Shown here: piece by piece, positions 34,207 to 43,406 of the stretch
Position numbering within the stretch: the stretch's first letter is position 1
Layout: the number at the start of each line of letters is the position of its first letter
Assembly: GCA_900498135.1 (NCBI GenBank)
Contig: LR026961.1
Location: 3,642,011 to 3,706,010 of the forward strand
DNA from: an uncultured Desulfatiglans sp.
GTDB lineage: Bacteria; Desulfobacterota; DSM-4660; Desulfatiglandales; Desulfatiglandaceae
DNA: 64,000 nucleotides
Direction: 5' to 3'
Position numbers and translations under genes: made by a program
Notes under the pieces: generated by a model
The model's input: the letters and a program-made list of their open reading frames with translations, nothing else
Database searches by the model: none
What the model was told of the DNA's origin: nothing

Positions 34207-37110
34207 ATGACGGAAGACGCAGCGATTTACAATAGCAGAATCACCAAAGGCTACATAGAATTTCTCAAGAGAGAATATCCCGAAATCGAGTTGGAAACGC
34301 TGCTCCACTATGCCGAGATGCCGGTCTATGCGGTGGACGACGAGGCCCACTGGTTTACGCAACGCCAGGTCGACCGCTTTCATGACATCCTGGTCGAGAA
34401 GACCGGTAATCCCCATATTGCACGGGATGTTGGAAGATTTGCAGCCTCATCCGACGCGATGGGCGTAGCGAAAAAATATACCCTTGGGCTTGTTCGTTTG
34501 AGCACCGCGTACCTTCTCATGGCCCGTCTCTATCCCATGATCAGCCGCGGGGCCGACATTACCTCGAGGAAGCTGGCTTCCAATAAAATCGAATTGGTCG
34601 TGACGCCCAGGCCGGGCGTCCAGGAAAAGCTGTACCAGTGTGAAAACCGCATGGGAACGTTCGAGGCCCTGGCGCGGTTTTTCACGGACAAGTTCGCGAC
34701 TATCGAGCATCCCGAGTGTTTTCACAGCGGGGCGAAGGCCTGCCGCTACATTGTCAGCTGGGAAAAGACGCCTTCCAGCCTATGGAAGATGGCGCGTAAC
34801 TATGCCATTTTGTGCGGGGTGCTTTTGACGGGTGCCTCTCTCTTTTTCTGGCATGTCGAGGTGAGCATCGCGATTGCGGAAATCTTCGCATTTACGGTTC
34901 TTGCGCTATCCGTGTACGCCGATAATCTCGAAAAACAGGAGCTTGCCAAGACTCTGGAACAGCAGGGAGATACGGCCAAGAAGCTTCTGGATGAAATGAA
35001 TATCCGCTACAACAATGCCTTGCTGGTGGAGGAGATCGGTCGCGCGACGTCCGAAGTGCTCGAGGTTGACCAGCTTCTGGAAGATGTGATGGCGGTCATT
35101 TCGAAGCGGCTCGATTTCGATAGAGGGGTTATCTGGCTCGCGAATCAAGAAAATGAGAAATTGATTTATAAGGCCGGCTATGGGTATAGCGCAGAAGAGG
35201 AAAAGGTTTTGAAGAAGGCAGAGTTCCACCTGGACAACCCGGATTCGAAAGGATTCGCCGTCCAGGCGTTTAAGCAGCAAAAGGGATTTCTCCTGGATGA
35301 CGTGGAGATTATGAAAGATGATCTTTCAATAAAAAGTTTTGAGCTGATTTCTCAATTCAATGCCACATCGATCATTTGCGTCCCATTGGTTTACAAGGGA
35401 AGGTCATTAGGGGTTCTGGTCGTCGACAATGTTGAAACCAAGAGATCACTGACTCAGAGCGACATGAATCTTTTGATGGGTGTGGCATCGCAAACATCTG
35501 TAAGTATTGTGAACGCACGCTCTTTTCAGGAAGTGCAGAACAGTGAAAGAAAATACCGGGAGCTCGTTGAAAACGCCAATAGCATTATCATGCGGGTCGA
35601 TCCTGAATTTCGAGTGACTTTTTTCAATGAATTCGCCCAGAATTTCTTTGGGTACAAGGAAGGGGATATTATCGGCAGGAACGTGCATGAAACGCTTTTC
35701 TCCTCGAAGGCGCGTGCCGGTTTAAATCTGTATCGTTTATTCAAGAACATGAGGGAAAAACCCCAATCGCTTCTGGTTGCGGAAGGTGAGTGCACAAGGC
35801 ATGACGGGCGACAAGTGATTGTGGCTTGGACATTCAAACCAGTTTTTAAAAATACAGATCAGGAAATTCAACAGATTCTTTGCATTGGCAATGACGTGAC
35901 TGAATTGAAGAAGGCGGCCGATGCCAACAGGGCCTTGGAGATCAAGTTGCAGCAGGCCCAGAAAATGGAGGCGATTGGAACCCTGGCCGGCGGGATCGCG
36001 CATGATTTCAACAACATTCTGACGGCCATCATCGGGTACGCCGAGATAGCGAAGCTGCGGCTGCCGGGTGAGAGCCGGGCGAGAGAAAGCCTGGAAGAGG
36101 TCCTGCGGGCCAGCGATCGTGCGAAGGATCTGGTCGGGCAAATCCTTTCGTTCAGCCGGCAGGGCCAGCAGCAACTCCTGCCGGCGCAGATCGGGCCGAT
36201 CGTTAAGGAGGCACTGAAGCTCTTGCGTGCATCCTTGCCTTCCACCATACAAATCAACCAGGATATCGATCCGGACGCGGGGGTGGTCAAGGCGGATCCT
36301 ACCCAGATCCATCAAGTCCTGATGAATCTTTGCACCAACGCACTCCACGCCATGCAGGAGAGGGGGGGGATCCTCACGGTGAGCCTTCGCAACTGGAGTG
36401 TCGATGAAGCTTTCGCGTTCCGGTATCCCGGACTCGAACCTGGAAAGTATGTGAGGCTGCAGGTCCAGGATACGGGATACGGGATTGCGCCGGAGGTCTT
36501 GGACCGCATTTTCGAACCGTATTTCACGACGAAGAAGACGGGAGAAGGGACCGGACTCGGGCTTGCGGTGGTGCATGGGATCGTAAAAAGCCATGGAGGC
36601 GTCATAACCGTCTCGAGTAACCGGGAAGACGGGACGGCTTTCGATGTGTTTCTGCCGGCCATCGAGGGGGATGAGTTGCCGGTATTGGAGCCGTCAGAGG
36701 ATTTGCCGCGGGGAGACGAGAGGATCCTTTTCGTGGATGACGAGCAGGCACTGGTGCATCTGGGCAAAGAAATGCTGGAATTCCTCGGGTACACGGTAAA
36801 TGGCTGCAGCAGCAGCTTGGAGGCGCTCCAGTTGTTCCGGTCCAGGCCGAACGACTTCGATCTTGTGATAACAGATCTGACGATGCCGCACCTGACAGGA
36901 GAGGGGCTGGCGCAAGAGGTCCTGTCGATGAGAGAGGATATCCCGATCATCCTTTGCACAGGATTCAAGCAGAAGATGACGGAACGCTATGCGGCGGAAA
37001 TCGGCCTTCAGGCCTTGCTCATAAAGCCGTTGAGAATAAAAGAGATGGCCGACACAGTCAGACGTGTGCTAGACAACGCTAGATTGCTGGATGCTCATCC
37101 CAAGGCTTGA
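34207..37110 (+). CDS. Hybrid sensor histidine kinase (V4R-like sensor, TM, GAF, PAS, HisKA, HATPase, REC)
   Basis: 967 residues. N-terminal about 200 residues end in IEHPECFHSGAKACRYIVSW, resembling V4R-type small-molecule sensor domains. Two membrane helices follow (about residues 200-235), a coiled coil, a GAF domain (about 270-430), a PAS domain (about 445-560), HisKA with the phospho-His in GGIAHDFNNILT, HATPase with NLCTNALHAM, DTGYGIA and GTGLGLA, and a receiver with FVDDE, VITDLTMPHLTGEG and LIKPL. It probably passes phosphate to an unlinked response regulator. Its 3' end overlaps the convergent methyltransferase by 32 bases. Confidence 0.93.
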   Translation: MTEDAAIYNSRITKGYIEFLKREYPEIELETLLHYAEMPVYAVDDEAHWFTQRQVDRFHDILVEKTGNPHIARDVGRFAASSDAMGVAKKYTLGLVRLSTAYLLMARLYPMISRGADITSRKLASNKIELVVTPRPGVQEKLYQCENRMGTFEALARFFTDKFATIEHPECFHSGAKACRYIVSWEKTPSSLWKMARNYAILCGVLLTGASLFFWHVEVSIAIAEIFAFTVLALSVYADNLEKQELAKTLEQQGDTAKKLLDEMNIRYNNALLVEEIGRATSEVLEVDQLLEDVMAVISKRLDFDRGVIWLANQENEKLIYKAGYGYSAEEEKVLKKAEFHLDNPDSKGFAVQAFKQQKGFLLDDVEIMKDDLSIKSFELISQFNATSIICVPLVYKGRSLGVLVVDNVETKRSLTQSDMNLLMGVASQTSVSIVNARSFQEVQNSERKYRELVENANSIIMRVDPEFRVTFFNEFAQNFFGYKEGDIIGRNVHETLFSSKARAGLNLYRLFKNMREKPQSLLVAEGECTRHDGRQVIVAWTFKPVFKNTDQEIQQILCIGNDVTELKKAADANRALEIKLQQAQKMEAIGTLAGGIAHDFNNILTAIIGYAEIAKLRLPGESRARESLEEVLRASDRAKDLVGQILSFSRQGQQQLLPAQIGPIVKEALKLLRASLPSTIQINQDIDPDAGVVKADPTQIHQVLMNLCTNALHAMQERGGILTVSLRNWSVDEAFAFRYPGLEPGKYVRLQVQDTGYGIAPEVLDRIFEPYFTTKKTGEGTGLGLAVVHGIVKSHGGVITVSSNREDGTAFDVFLPAIEGDELPVLEPSEDLPRGDERILFVDDEQALVHLGKEMLEFLGYTVNGCSSSLEALQLFRSRPNDFDLVITDLTMPHLTGEGLAQEVLSMREDIPIILCTGFKQKMTERYAAEIGLQALLIKPLRIKEMADTVRRVLDNARLLDAHPKA

Positions 37111-37909
37111 TCCCCTTGCACAGAATGACAGGCGTGTAGGTGAAACGCGCCGGATTTCTGAAAAAGTTTAGGAAATCTTCGAAAAATCCAGTGTGTCCGC
37201 CCGGATATCCTGTAAACAGGAATTGTGCCTTCCGTGTGGCCATTTCAGCCTTCTTCAACCAATTGAAGAAATCGTGCTCTTTCACCTCCCCGTAGATGAG
37301 ATGGTGAGCCTGCAAATCCACCGTGATGTCCCGATAGCCGCTTTCGTACAGGTAGCTGTATAGTTTTCTTCCGGCGTACGGGTCGAAATTGTATTTTTCT
37401 TCCAGCAGCTTCATGAGGTCGATTAGGATCTTCCCTATCTCTTCAGGCATGGGGAAATGGCTGAGGCAGTTGTAGTCAAGATCGATCAGGCAGAGAATTC
37501 CCCGGCTTTTCAGTAGACGTGTCAGGTTTTCCACGATTTGCATGGCTTCAGCCAAGTTGTATTCCAGGACGAAACGGACCAGGATGCAGTCGAATTGACC
37601 CGATATTTGAATCGGTTTTCTGATATCGTGAACCTCGAATCGAATGGCGGAATCCCTCCCGTATTTGAGAGCCGCGTGCTCGATGCGCTTAGGGGAATAA
37701 TCGATGCCCCATACTTCCCCTCCAGGGTGAACCAGACGCTGAAGGATCGAAGAAGTCAAGCCTGGGCCGCAGCCTGCATCCAGGACTCGCATCCCCGGAC
37801 GGATGCCGCTCCACTTCGCCTGGGTCTCGAAGGTCTTTGAGTCGGTCTTGGTTTCGAGGCGGAAACTCTCCTCGTCACTCTCCATAAGGTAGCTCGGTCC
37901 GGTGTTCAT
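37079..37909 (-). CDS. Class I SAM-dependent methyltransferase
   Basis: 276 residues with motif I VLDAGCGPGLTSSIL, motif II GIDYSP, DIRKPI and motif post-I features of the UbiE/Methyltransf_25 type. Substrate unknown. It lies convergent to the histidine kinase; codons in the C-terminal part are slightly AT-richer than the surroundings. Confidence 0.88.
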   Translation of the reverse strand: MNTGPSYLMESDEESFRLETKTDSKTFETQAKWSGIRPGMRVLDAGCGPGLTSSILQRLVHPGGEVWGIDYSPKRIEHAALKYGRDSAIRFEVHDIRKPIQISGQFDCILVRFVLEYNLAEAMQIVENLTRLLKSRGILCLIDLDYNCLSHFPMPEEIGKILIDLMKLLEEKYNFDPYAGRKLYSYLYESGYRDITVDLQAHHLIYGEVKEHDFFNWLKKAEMATRKAQFLFTGYPGGHTGFFEDFLNFFRNPARFTYTPVILCKGIKPWDEHPAI

Positions 37910-38475
37910 GGGGTGCCTCTGAAAGGGGTCTCTCGATGCTTTTCCAGGGATGACAGGGCTCCTTTCGGCCTTCTTCGCATTGCGGTTGGCCGCTGAGCAG
38001 CCTGAATTCGGCTGATGGCTTCCGGTTCCATCCGATGAAACCGATCATATCGTGTCCTGATGAATTTTGCCATCGTGAATGGGTGCGAAGCCGGCAGGGC
38101 ATGAGCGGTTGGCAGCGTTCGGCTCGAAGGAGGAATACCCCCGCTGAACGGTCGCAGGCTGATGGCCTTGATTGAGGTTGATATATTCCAAGGTGTCTGT
38201 CATATTAAAAAGCTGGTTTTCGGCAGGAGGAGGCCTTTTCGAGTCGCCTTCGATATAGAACGTAAACGGGCTGGGTGTTGGTGCGCGAGGACCGGAAACG
38301 AAAGTGTCCCAGGACCAAATTTCGATCCTGAACGGGCCTTCGTGCCGAATTCAGGGTGGATTTTCAGGATCGTGGTTCGCATGCACAGGTCGGTGCACTG
38401 TGACCGTTCGGTGCTGCTCGCATGGGCTAAGGCCCATTTCCATATCGTCATTGAATGAAGGAGCGGTTTATCGTC
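37910..38475. other. Intergenic region, no recognised gene
   Basis: About 565 bases between divergent methyltransferase and radical SAM genes. Open frames here lack ribosome sites and conserved content. The AAGGAG near 38458 serves the next gene. Confidence 0.4.
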
Positions 38476-39630
38476 ATGACTCGCAAGACATTCGAGCAAG
38501 GCCCCATTCGGCCTCCGAATGAGGCGCGCAGCTTGCTGTTGCGGTTTACGCGGAATTGCCCGTGGAATCAGTGCCGTTTTTGCCCGGTATACAAGAATCG
38601 GAAGTTTTCGCTGCGGACGGTCGAGGAAATCAAGGAAGACATCCGCACAGCGCGGGAGATCGCCGACGAAATCAAGGCCCTTTCCTGGAAGCTTGGTGAA
38701 TCCGGCAAGGTCAGCGACAAGGTCGTGAGCGACATCTTCGGCGGGGGAGGGTACACTGACGCCTACCACAGCGTGGCAGGCTGGCTTTACTACGGGACGG
38801 GCGCCTGTTTTCTTCAGGATGCCGACAATCTGGTCATGCCGACCGAGGATCTGGTAGCCTGTCTGAGCTTTCTGCGGGAGACCTTCCCGGAGATCACCCG
38901 CGTCACGACCTACTCGCGGTCCCGGACGATCGTCCGAAAGAGCCTGGAGGCGATGAAGGCGATCCATGAGGCCGGGCTCGATCGGGTCCACATCGGCCTC
39001 GAGAGCGGCTATGATCCCGTTCTCAAGCTCATGAAAAAGGGTGTGACGGCCGCCCAGCACATCCAGGCAGGGCGGCTGGTGGTGGATGCGGGGATGGAGC
39101 TTTCCGAATACGTCATGCCAGGGCTGGGGGGGCAGAAGATGTGGCGGGAACACGCGGTCGAGACCGCCAGGGTGCTGAACGCCATCAACCCCCATTTCAT
39201 CCGGTTGAGAAGTCTCCGCATCCCGAAGCGTGTACCCCTCTATGAACTTCTCGAGAAGGGCGAGTTCATCATGCAGACCGACGACATGCTCGCCGAAGAA
39301 CTCCGGGTGTTCATCGAACATCTCGATGGCATTACGAGCACGGTCACGAGCGATCACATCATGAACCTGATGGAGGACATCGAGGGGAGGCTTCCGGAGG
39401 ACAAGGAGAAGATGCTCGAGGCGATCGAGCGCTACCAGGAGCTTCCGGATGAGGACAGGCTGGTCTACCGTGTCGGCAGGCGCGGCGGTGCCTACCGCTC
39501 CCCGCTCGATTTGAAACGGGATCCGTCGACTTACCAGAAGATCCAGCGGTTGATCCAGGATGTGGAAGCCAAGGAAGGCCGGGACGGGGTGGAGCAGTTC
39601 ATCAAGGAACTCGCGGACCGTTATGTGTGA
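38476..39630 (+). CDS. Radical SAM protein
   Basis: 384 residues. The [4Fe-4S] ligands are in CPWNQCRFC (CxxxxCxxC spacing as read), with GGGGYTDAYHS, a HIGLESGYDP motif and VMPGLGG in the barrel. It has the shape of the B12-independent radical SAM proteins of anaerobes that act on unknown substrates. The start at ATG 38476 follows AAGGAG by 12 bases; ATG 38455 in frame has no ribosome site. Followed at 117 bases by the precorrin-2 dehydrogenase gene, so it may belong to the tetrapyrrole cluster. Confidence 0.85.
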   Translation: MTRKTFEQGPIRPPNEARSLLLRFTRNCPWNQCRFCPVYKNRKFSLRTVEEIKEDIRTAREIADEIKALSWKLGESGKVSDKVVSDIFGGGGYTDAYHSVAGWLYYGTGACFLQDADNLVMPTEDLVACLSFLRETFPEITRVTTYSRSRTIVRKSLEAMKAIHEAGLDRVHIGLESGYDPVLKLMKKGVTAAQHIQAGRLVVDAGMELSEYVMPGLGGQKMWREHAVETARVLNAINPHFIRLRSLRIPKRVPLYELLEKGEFIMQTDDMLAEELRVFIEHLDGITSTVTSDHIMNLMEDIEGRLPEDKEKMLEAIERYQELPDEDRLVYRVGRRGGAYRSPLDLKRDPSTYQKIQRLIQDVEAKEGRDGVEQFIKELADRYV

Positions 39631-39700
39631 GGATGAGAGCCGGGGGCAAATTGTCATCGGGGCCGCTGCTGGCGCGGACCCTTATGTGCGAGGATGAGAG
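39614..39700 (+). repeat. Tandemly repeated gene-end sequence
   Basis: GCGGACCGTTATGTGTGAGG then ATGAGAG (39614-39640), containing the radical SAM stop codon, is repeated at 39674-39700 as GCGGACCCTTATGTGCGAGG then ATGAGAG. The duplication spans about 60 bases and lies between the stop and the next gene. Confidence 0.7.
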
Positions 39701-39746
39701 TGAAAATCTTTTTTGAACGGGACGGGTCGGGCCCGGGGAAACGCCT

Positions 39747-40433
39747 GTGAAATATTTTCCGGTCATGCTCGCCGTCGAAGGCCGCCGTGTGCTGGTCGTC
39801 GGCGGCGGGAAGGTTGCCGAAAGGAAGGTTGAGACGCTGCTCGAGTACGGAGCGGAGGTCCTGCTCGTTTCGAAGGAGGTGACGCCGGCGCTGCAGGCGC
39901 TGGCTGAAAGCGGGCGGATCCACTACCTTGGGCAGGCCTACGAACCTTCGTGTCTTTCCGGCGCTTTTCTGGCGGTTGCGGCCACGGATGACGCAGAGCT
40001 CAATCACGTTGTCAGCGAGGATGCCCAGGCGCGTGGAATCCTCATCAATGCTGTGGATCAGCCGGCCGACTGCACGTTCATCCTCCCCTCCATCGTCAAG
40101 CGAGGCGATCTCGTCCTGGCCGTTTCGACTTCGGGCCGGAGTCCGGCGACCGCCAAGCGGATCCGGCGCAGTCTCGAAACACTGTTCGGCCCCGAGTATG
40201 CCCTTTTCCTGAGGATGATGGGATGCATCAGGGAGGCCGTCATGGCGCTGGGCCTGACGCAGGAGGAAAACAGCCGGGTTTTCCATGAACTCGCGGGTTC
40301 GAAGGCGCTCGAAGCTATCGGTCGGGGCGCGTGGCCCGAGGTCGAAGCCATTCTTGCCGGGATCCTGCCTGGAGGGCTCGATCCGCAGGGGATTTGTCGA
40401 GCGGCGCAAAGAGGCGCCGAGGCGGAGGAGTAA
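39747..40433 (+). CDS. Precorrin-2 dehydrogenase / sirohydrochlorin ferrochelatase (CysG-N, Met8 type)
   Basis: 228 residues, starting GTG. Rossmann motif VLVVGGGKVAERKVETLLEYGA binds NAD; ILINAVDQPADCTFILPSIVKRGDL and VSTSGRSPATAKRIR are family blocks. It oxidises precorrin-2 to sirohydrochlorin for siroheme, heme d1/heme (alternative route) or cobalamin. First gene of a tight run with the CcsA-like and hemA genes. Confidence 0.92.
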   Translation: MKYFPVMLAVEGRRVLVVGGGKVAERKVETLLEYGAEVLLVSKEVTPALQALAESGRIHYLGQAYEPSCLSGAFLAVAATDDAELNHVVSEDAQARGILINAVDQPADCTFILPSIVKRGDLVLAVSTSGRSPATAKRIRRSLETLFGPEYALFLRMMGCIREAVMALGLTQEENSRVFHELAGSKALEAIGRGAWPEVEAILAGILPGGLDPQGICRAAQRGAEAEE

Positions 40434-40438
40434 GTCTC

Positions 40439-41272
40439 TTGCTCTGGTTTTATCTCGCCCTGATTCTCGAATGGATGGCCACCGCCGGTTTCCTGGCCTA
40501 CATCATCACGCGGCGGAAAGGGTTCTTTCGATACGGGTACGGCTTCCTGCTGGCCGGGTTCATTGCCCACACGATCTTCCTGGGTTATCGTTATCATCTC
40601 CTGGAGGCGGCGCCCGTTTTGAATTTCAAGGCGGCGCTCGGATTCTTCGCCTGGAGCATCGTCCTGGCCTACCTGATCTTCGAGATCCGATTCAGGCTGA
40701 AGGTCCTCGGTTCCTTTGTCGCACCTTTCGCCGCCTTCCTGATGGCCTTGTCTTTTACGTTGACAGGTATCGATGAGCCGGTCAAGCCGATCTTCAAGAG
40801 CTTGTGGCTGCCGGTGCATGTGGTGACGGTCTTCGCCGGGAACGGCCTCTTCACCATCACCTTCGTGGCCTCCGGGATGTATCTGCTCCAGGAGCGGTTC
40901 ATCAAGCGGAAACGGCTTGGTGCGCTGTACACCAGGCTGCCGTCTCTGGCCACCCTCGATGCGATCGCCCATTATGCCTTGATCTATGGTTTTTCCTTTA
41001 TGACCGTAGGGATGATCACGGGCTCCATTTATGCCCAGGTGGCCTTGGGGAGCTACTGGCAGTGGGATCCCAAGGAGGTCTGGTCGTTGATTACATGGCT
41101 CCTTTACGCCGTGTTGCTGCACCAGCGGCTGACAGTGGGGTGGCGCGGCCGGCGCGCGGCGATTATGGCGATGGTCTGTTTCGCGATGCTGATCTTCACA
41201 TTTGCAGGGGCGAGTTTCTGGCTCGGCGGATACCACAGTTTCGAGAATCTCGGCGCCCGGAATGGATTGTGA
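40439..41272 (+). CDS. CcsA/HemX-type cytochrome c biogenesis membrane protein
   Basis: 277 residues from TTG 40439 (GGAGGAG eight bases upstream), eight membrane helices. The tryptophan-rich heme-handling loop reads GSYWQWDPKEVWSLITW. In this position, next to hemA, it corresponds to HemX-like proteins which are proposed to modulate glutamyl-tRNA reductase or heme export. Its TGA overlaps the ATG of hemA (TGATG). Confidence 0.9.
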   Translation: MLWFYLALILEWMATAGFLAYIITRRKGFFRYGYGFLLAGFIAHTIFLGYRYHLLEAAPVLNFKAALGFFAWSIVLAYLIFEIRFRLKVLGSFVAPFAAFLMALSFTLTGIDEPVKPIFKSLWLPVHVVTVFAGNGLFTITFVASGMYLLQERFIKRKRLGALYTRLPSLATLDAIAHYALIYGFSFMTVGMITGSIYAQVALGSYWQWDPKEVWSLITWLLYAVLLHQRLTVGWRGRRAAIMAMVCFAMLIFTFAGASFWLGGYHSFENLGARNGL

Positions 41273-42612
41273 TGAAGATCATCAGCATCGGAATGAACCA
41301 TGAGACCGCGCCTGTGGAACTGCGGGAATGCCTGGCCGGCGAGGCGGACAGCGCGGGGCAGGCGCTGAGGGCCATGCGCGGGATCGGCTCTCTTCAGGAA
41401 AGTTTCTTCCTTTCGACCTGCAACCGGGTGGAGGCCCTGTTCACGACGGAGAATCCCGGGCCGGCGGCCGAAGCGGTCGTCGAGTTTCTGGCTCGTATGG
41501 GGCGGGTCGAAGAAAGCGTCCTGCGAGCGCACCTTTATGTGCTCGAGGACAGGGAGGCTGTCGGGCATGTGTTCAGCGTCGCCTCGAGCCTCGATTCCAT
41601 GGTCGTGGGCGAGCCGCAGATCCTGGGCCAGATCAAGGAGGCCTACTTCCTGGCCACCCGCGAGAAGACCTCAGGGGTGATCCTGAACCGGTTGATGCAC
41701 CGCGCTTTCCATGTCGCCAAACGCGTCCGGACCGAGACGGGCATCTGCGAAGCGGCTGTCTCCATCAGCTACGCCGCGGTGGAACTGGCGAAGAAAATCT
41801 TCCACGAACTGGAGGGGAAGAAGGTCCTGCTTATCGGGGCGGGCGAGATGGCGGAACTGGCGGCCAAGCACCTTTACCGCCAGGGGGCCCAGGAGATCTT
41901 TGTGGCCAACCGGACCCTCGAGCGCGCACAGCAGGTTGCCGCCCCGTTGGGGGCGAAGGCGGTCACGCTCGAGGAGATCGATGCGCGGCTGCAGGATGTC
42001 GATATCGTCGTGGCATCGACCGCCGCCGCCGGCTATGTCATCACCCATGCGCAGGTGAAGGCCTGCCTCAGGAAGCGGCGAAACCGGCCGCTTTTCTTCA
42101 TCGACATTGCGGTTCCGCGGGACGTCGAGCCGCGGGTCAACACACTCGACAACGTTTACGTGTATGATATCGACGATCTGAAAGGGGTCATTCAGTTCAA
42201 CATGGCCCAGAGGCGGCAGGAAGCGCTCAAGGCCAGGGCGATCGTCGAGGAGGAGGTGTGCAAGTTCGAGAAGTGGCTGAAGACCCTTTCCGTGGTTCCT
42301 ACGATCGTGTCCCTGCAGCGCAAGGCCGAAACGATCGTACAGACCGAACTCAGGAAGAGCCATTCGGCGCTCGAGCAGCTGCCTGAATGGCAGCAGGAGG
42401 CTGTTGCAACGCTTGCCCGCTCGATTGCGGAGAAAATGCTGAACGATCCCATCCTCTTCCTGAAAGGGCGGGCGGACCGTAAGACGGTCAACGATTACCT
42501 TGATGTGACTCGCAGGCTGTTCAACCTGGATGAAGAGCGCCGGGAATTCTCGGCGCACAGTGCAGACAAAGGAGACGACGATGGACCTGAACGCGATGAT
42601 ACAGACGCTTAA
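41272..42612 (+). CDS. hemA: Glutamyl-tRNA reductase
   Basis: First committed step of C5-pathway tetrapyrrole synthesis. 446 residues; the catalytic cysteine is in LSTCNRVE, SSLDSMVVGEPQILGQ is a family signature, VLLIGAGEMAELAAKHL the NADPH Rossmann fold and the C-terminal helices form the dimer domain. ATG overlaps the upstream stop and its own 3' end overlaps moaE by 32 bases. Confidence 0.96.
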   Translation: MKIISIGMNHETAPVELRECLAGEADSAGQALRAMRGIGSLQESFFLSTCNRVEALFTTENPGPAAEAVVEFLARMGRVEESVLRAHLYVLEDREAVGHVFSVASSLDSMVVGEPQILGQIKEAYFLATREKTSGVILNRLMHRAFHVAKRVRTETGICEAAVSISYAAVELAKKIFHELEGKKVLLIGAGEMAELAAKHLYRQGAQEIFVANRTLERAQQVAAPLGAKAVTLEEIDARLQDVDIVVASTAAAGYVITHAQVKACLRKRRNRPLFFIDIAVPRDVEPRVNTLDNVYVYDIDDLKGVIQFNMAQRRQEALKARAIVEEEVCKFEKWLKTLSVVPTIVSLQRKAETIVQTELRKSHSALEQLPEWQQEAVATLARSIAEKMLNDPILFLKGRADRKTVNDYLDVTRRLFNLDEERREFSAHSADKGDDDGPERDDTDA

Positions 42613-42940
42613 ACGCCACCCTCGATTCGATGCGATGGGCATGATTGCGAGCCACCTGGGGATTGTCAGAGGCCACTCCTTGAAAGGGGGGCAGGTTTCG
42701 GCCATCGAGGTGGCCTTCGATCCAGGTGTCATAGAGCGTATTGTCAATGAAACCAAAGCAATGGACGGCATTGTCGATGTGTTGGTGGAGGTCAATCCGG
42801 GCCGTCTTTCGGTGGGGGATGAGGTGATGGCTGTAGCGGTCGGCGGGGATACCCGTGAGCACGTCTTCCCGGCCCTCGAACAGACGGTGAACCGGATCAA
42901 GGCCGAGGGGAGCCGCAAGCGGGAGATCTTCAAAGAGTAG
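42581..42940 (+). CDS. Molybdopterin synthase catalytic subunit family (MoaE-like, short)
   Basis: 119 residues. ATG 42581 follows AAAGGAG and starts inside hemA. FDAMGMIASHLGIVRGHS and the following VAFDPGVIERIVNE segments, DVLVEVNPGRLSVGDEVMAVAVGG and HVFPALEQTVNRIK match the MoaE-like core, which transfers sulfur to precursor Z. It is shorter than E. coli MoaE (150). Next gene is moaC, in keeping with a molybdenum or tungsten cofactor role for the AOR and other enzymes of the host. Confidence 0.85.
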   Translation: MDLNAMIQTLKRHPRFDAMGMIASHLGIVRGHSLKGGQVSAIEVAFDPGVIERIVNETKAMDGIVDVLVEVNPGRLSVGDEVMAVAVGGDTREHVFPALEQTVNRIKAEGSRKREIFKE

Positions 42941-42955
42941 GGGAGGGGATTGACG

Positions 42956-43387
42956 ATGGGGATGATCGATGTAGGCGCCAAACCGGTGATCAAGCGGGAA
43001 GCCGAGGCGGGCGGGGTCATTCATCTGAGGGCGGAGACCGTTGGGGCTATCCTGCGCGGCGAGATCCGGAAGGGAGACCCTCTCCCCGTGGCGGAGGTCG
43101 CCGGGATGACGGCCGCCAAGCAAACGCACCTGTTGGTTCCGCACTGTCACCAGATTTTGCTCGAAACGGTGAGCGTGCGCTTCGATGTGAAGGACCGCAG
43201 CGTCGAGGCCCGCTGCCTCGTGCGCGCCGAGGCCAAGACCGGCGTCGAGATGGAGGCGTTGATCGGGGTGGCGATGGCGCTCAACACCATCTGGGATATG
43301 GTGAAATATCTCGAGAAAGATCCGCAGGGGCAATACCCCGAAACGCGAATCGACGATATCCGGGTGCTTTGGAAGAAAAAAGGATAG
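42956..43387 (+). CDS. moaC: Cyclic pyranopterin monophosphate synthase
   Basis: MoaC makes cyclic pyranopterin monophosphate in molybdopterin synthesis. 143 residues from ATG 42956 (GGGGAGGGG upstream; TTG 42950 is also open). MIDVGAKPVIKREAEAGG, AKQTHLLVPHCHQ and GVEMEALIGVAMALNTIWDM are diagnostic. Lies 16 bases after moaE. Confidence 0.94.
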   Translation: MGMIDVGAKPVIKREAEAGGVIHLRAETVGAILRGEIRKGDPLPVAEVAGMTAAKQTHLLVPHCHQILLETVSVRFDVKDRSVEARCLVRAEAKTGVEMEALIGVAMALNTIWDMVKYLEKDPQGQYPETRIDDIRVLWKKKG

Positions 43388-43406
43388 GTTGAGAGGAGTG
43401 ACACGC

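Noticed and set aside
38162-38458. 98-codon ORF upstream of the radical SAM gene
   Set aside because: No ribosome site, no conserved content, and it runs to the next gene's start region.
38200-39657. 485-codon minus-strand frame opposite the radical SAM gene
   Set aside because: Opposite strand of a gene with intact motifs; no domain content.
42581-43387. Molybdenum cofactor riboswitch upstream of moaE
   Set aside because: moaE starts inside hemA, so there is no leader that could fold as a Moco riboswitch.
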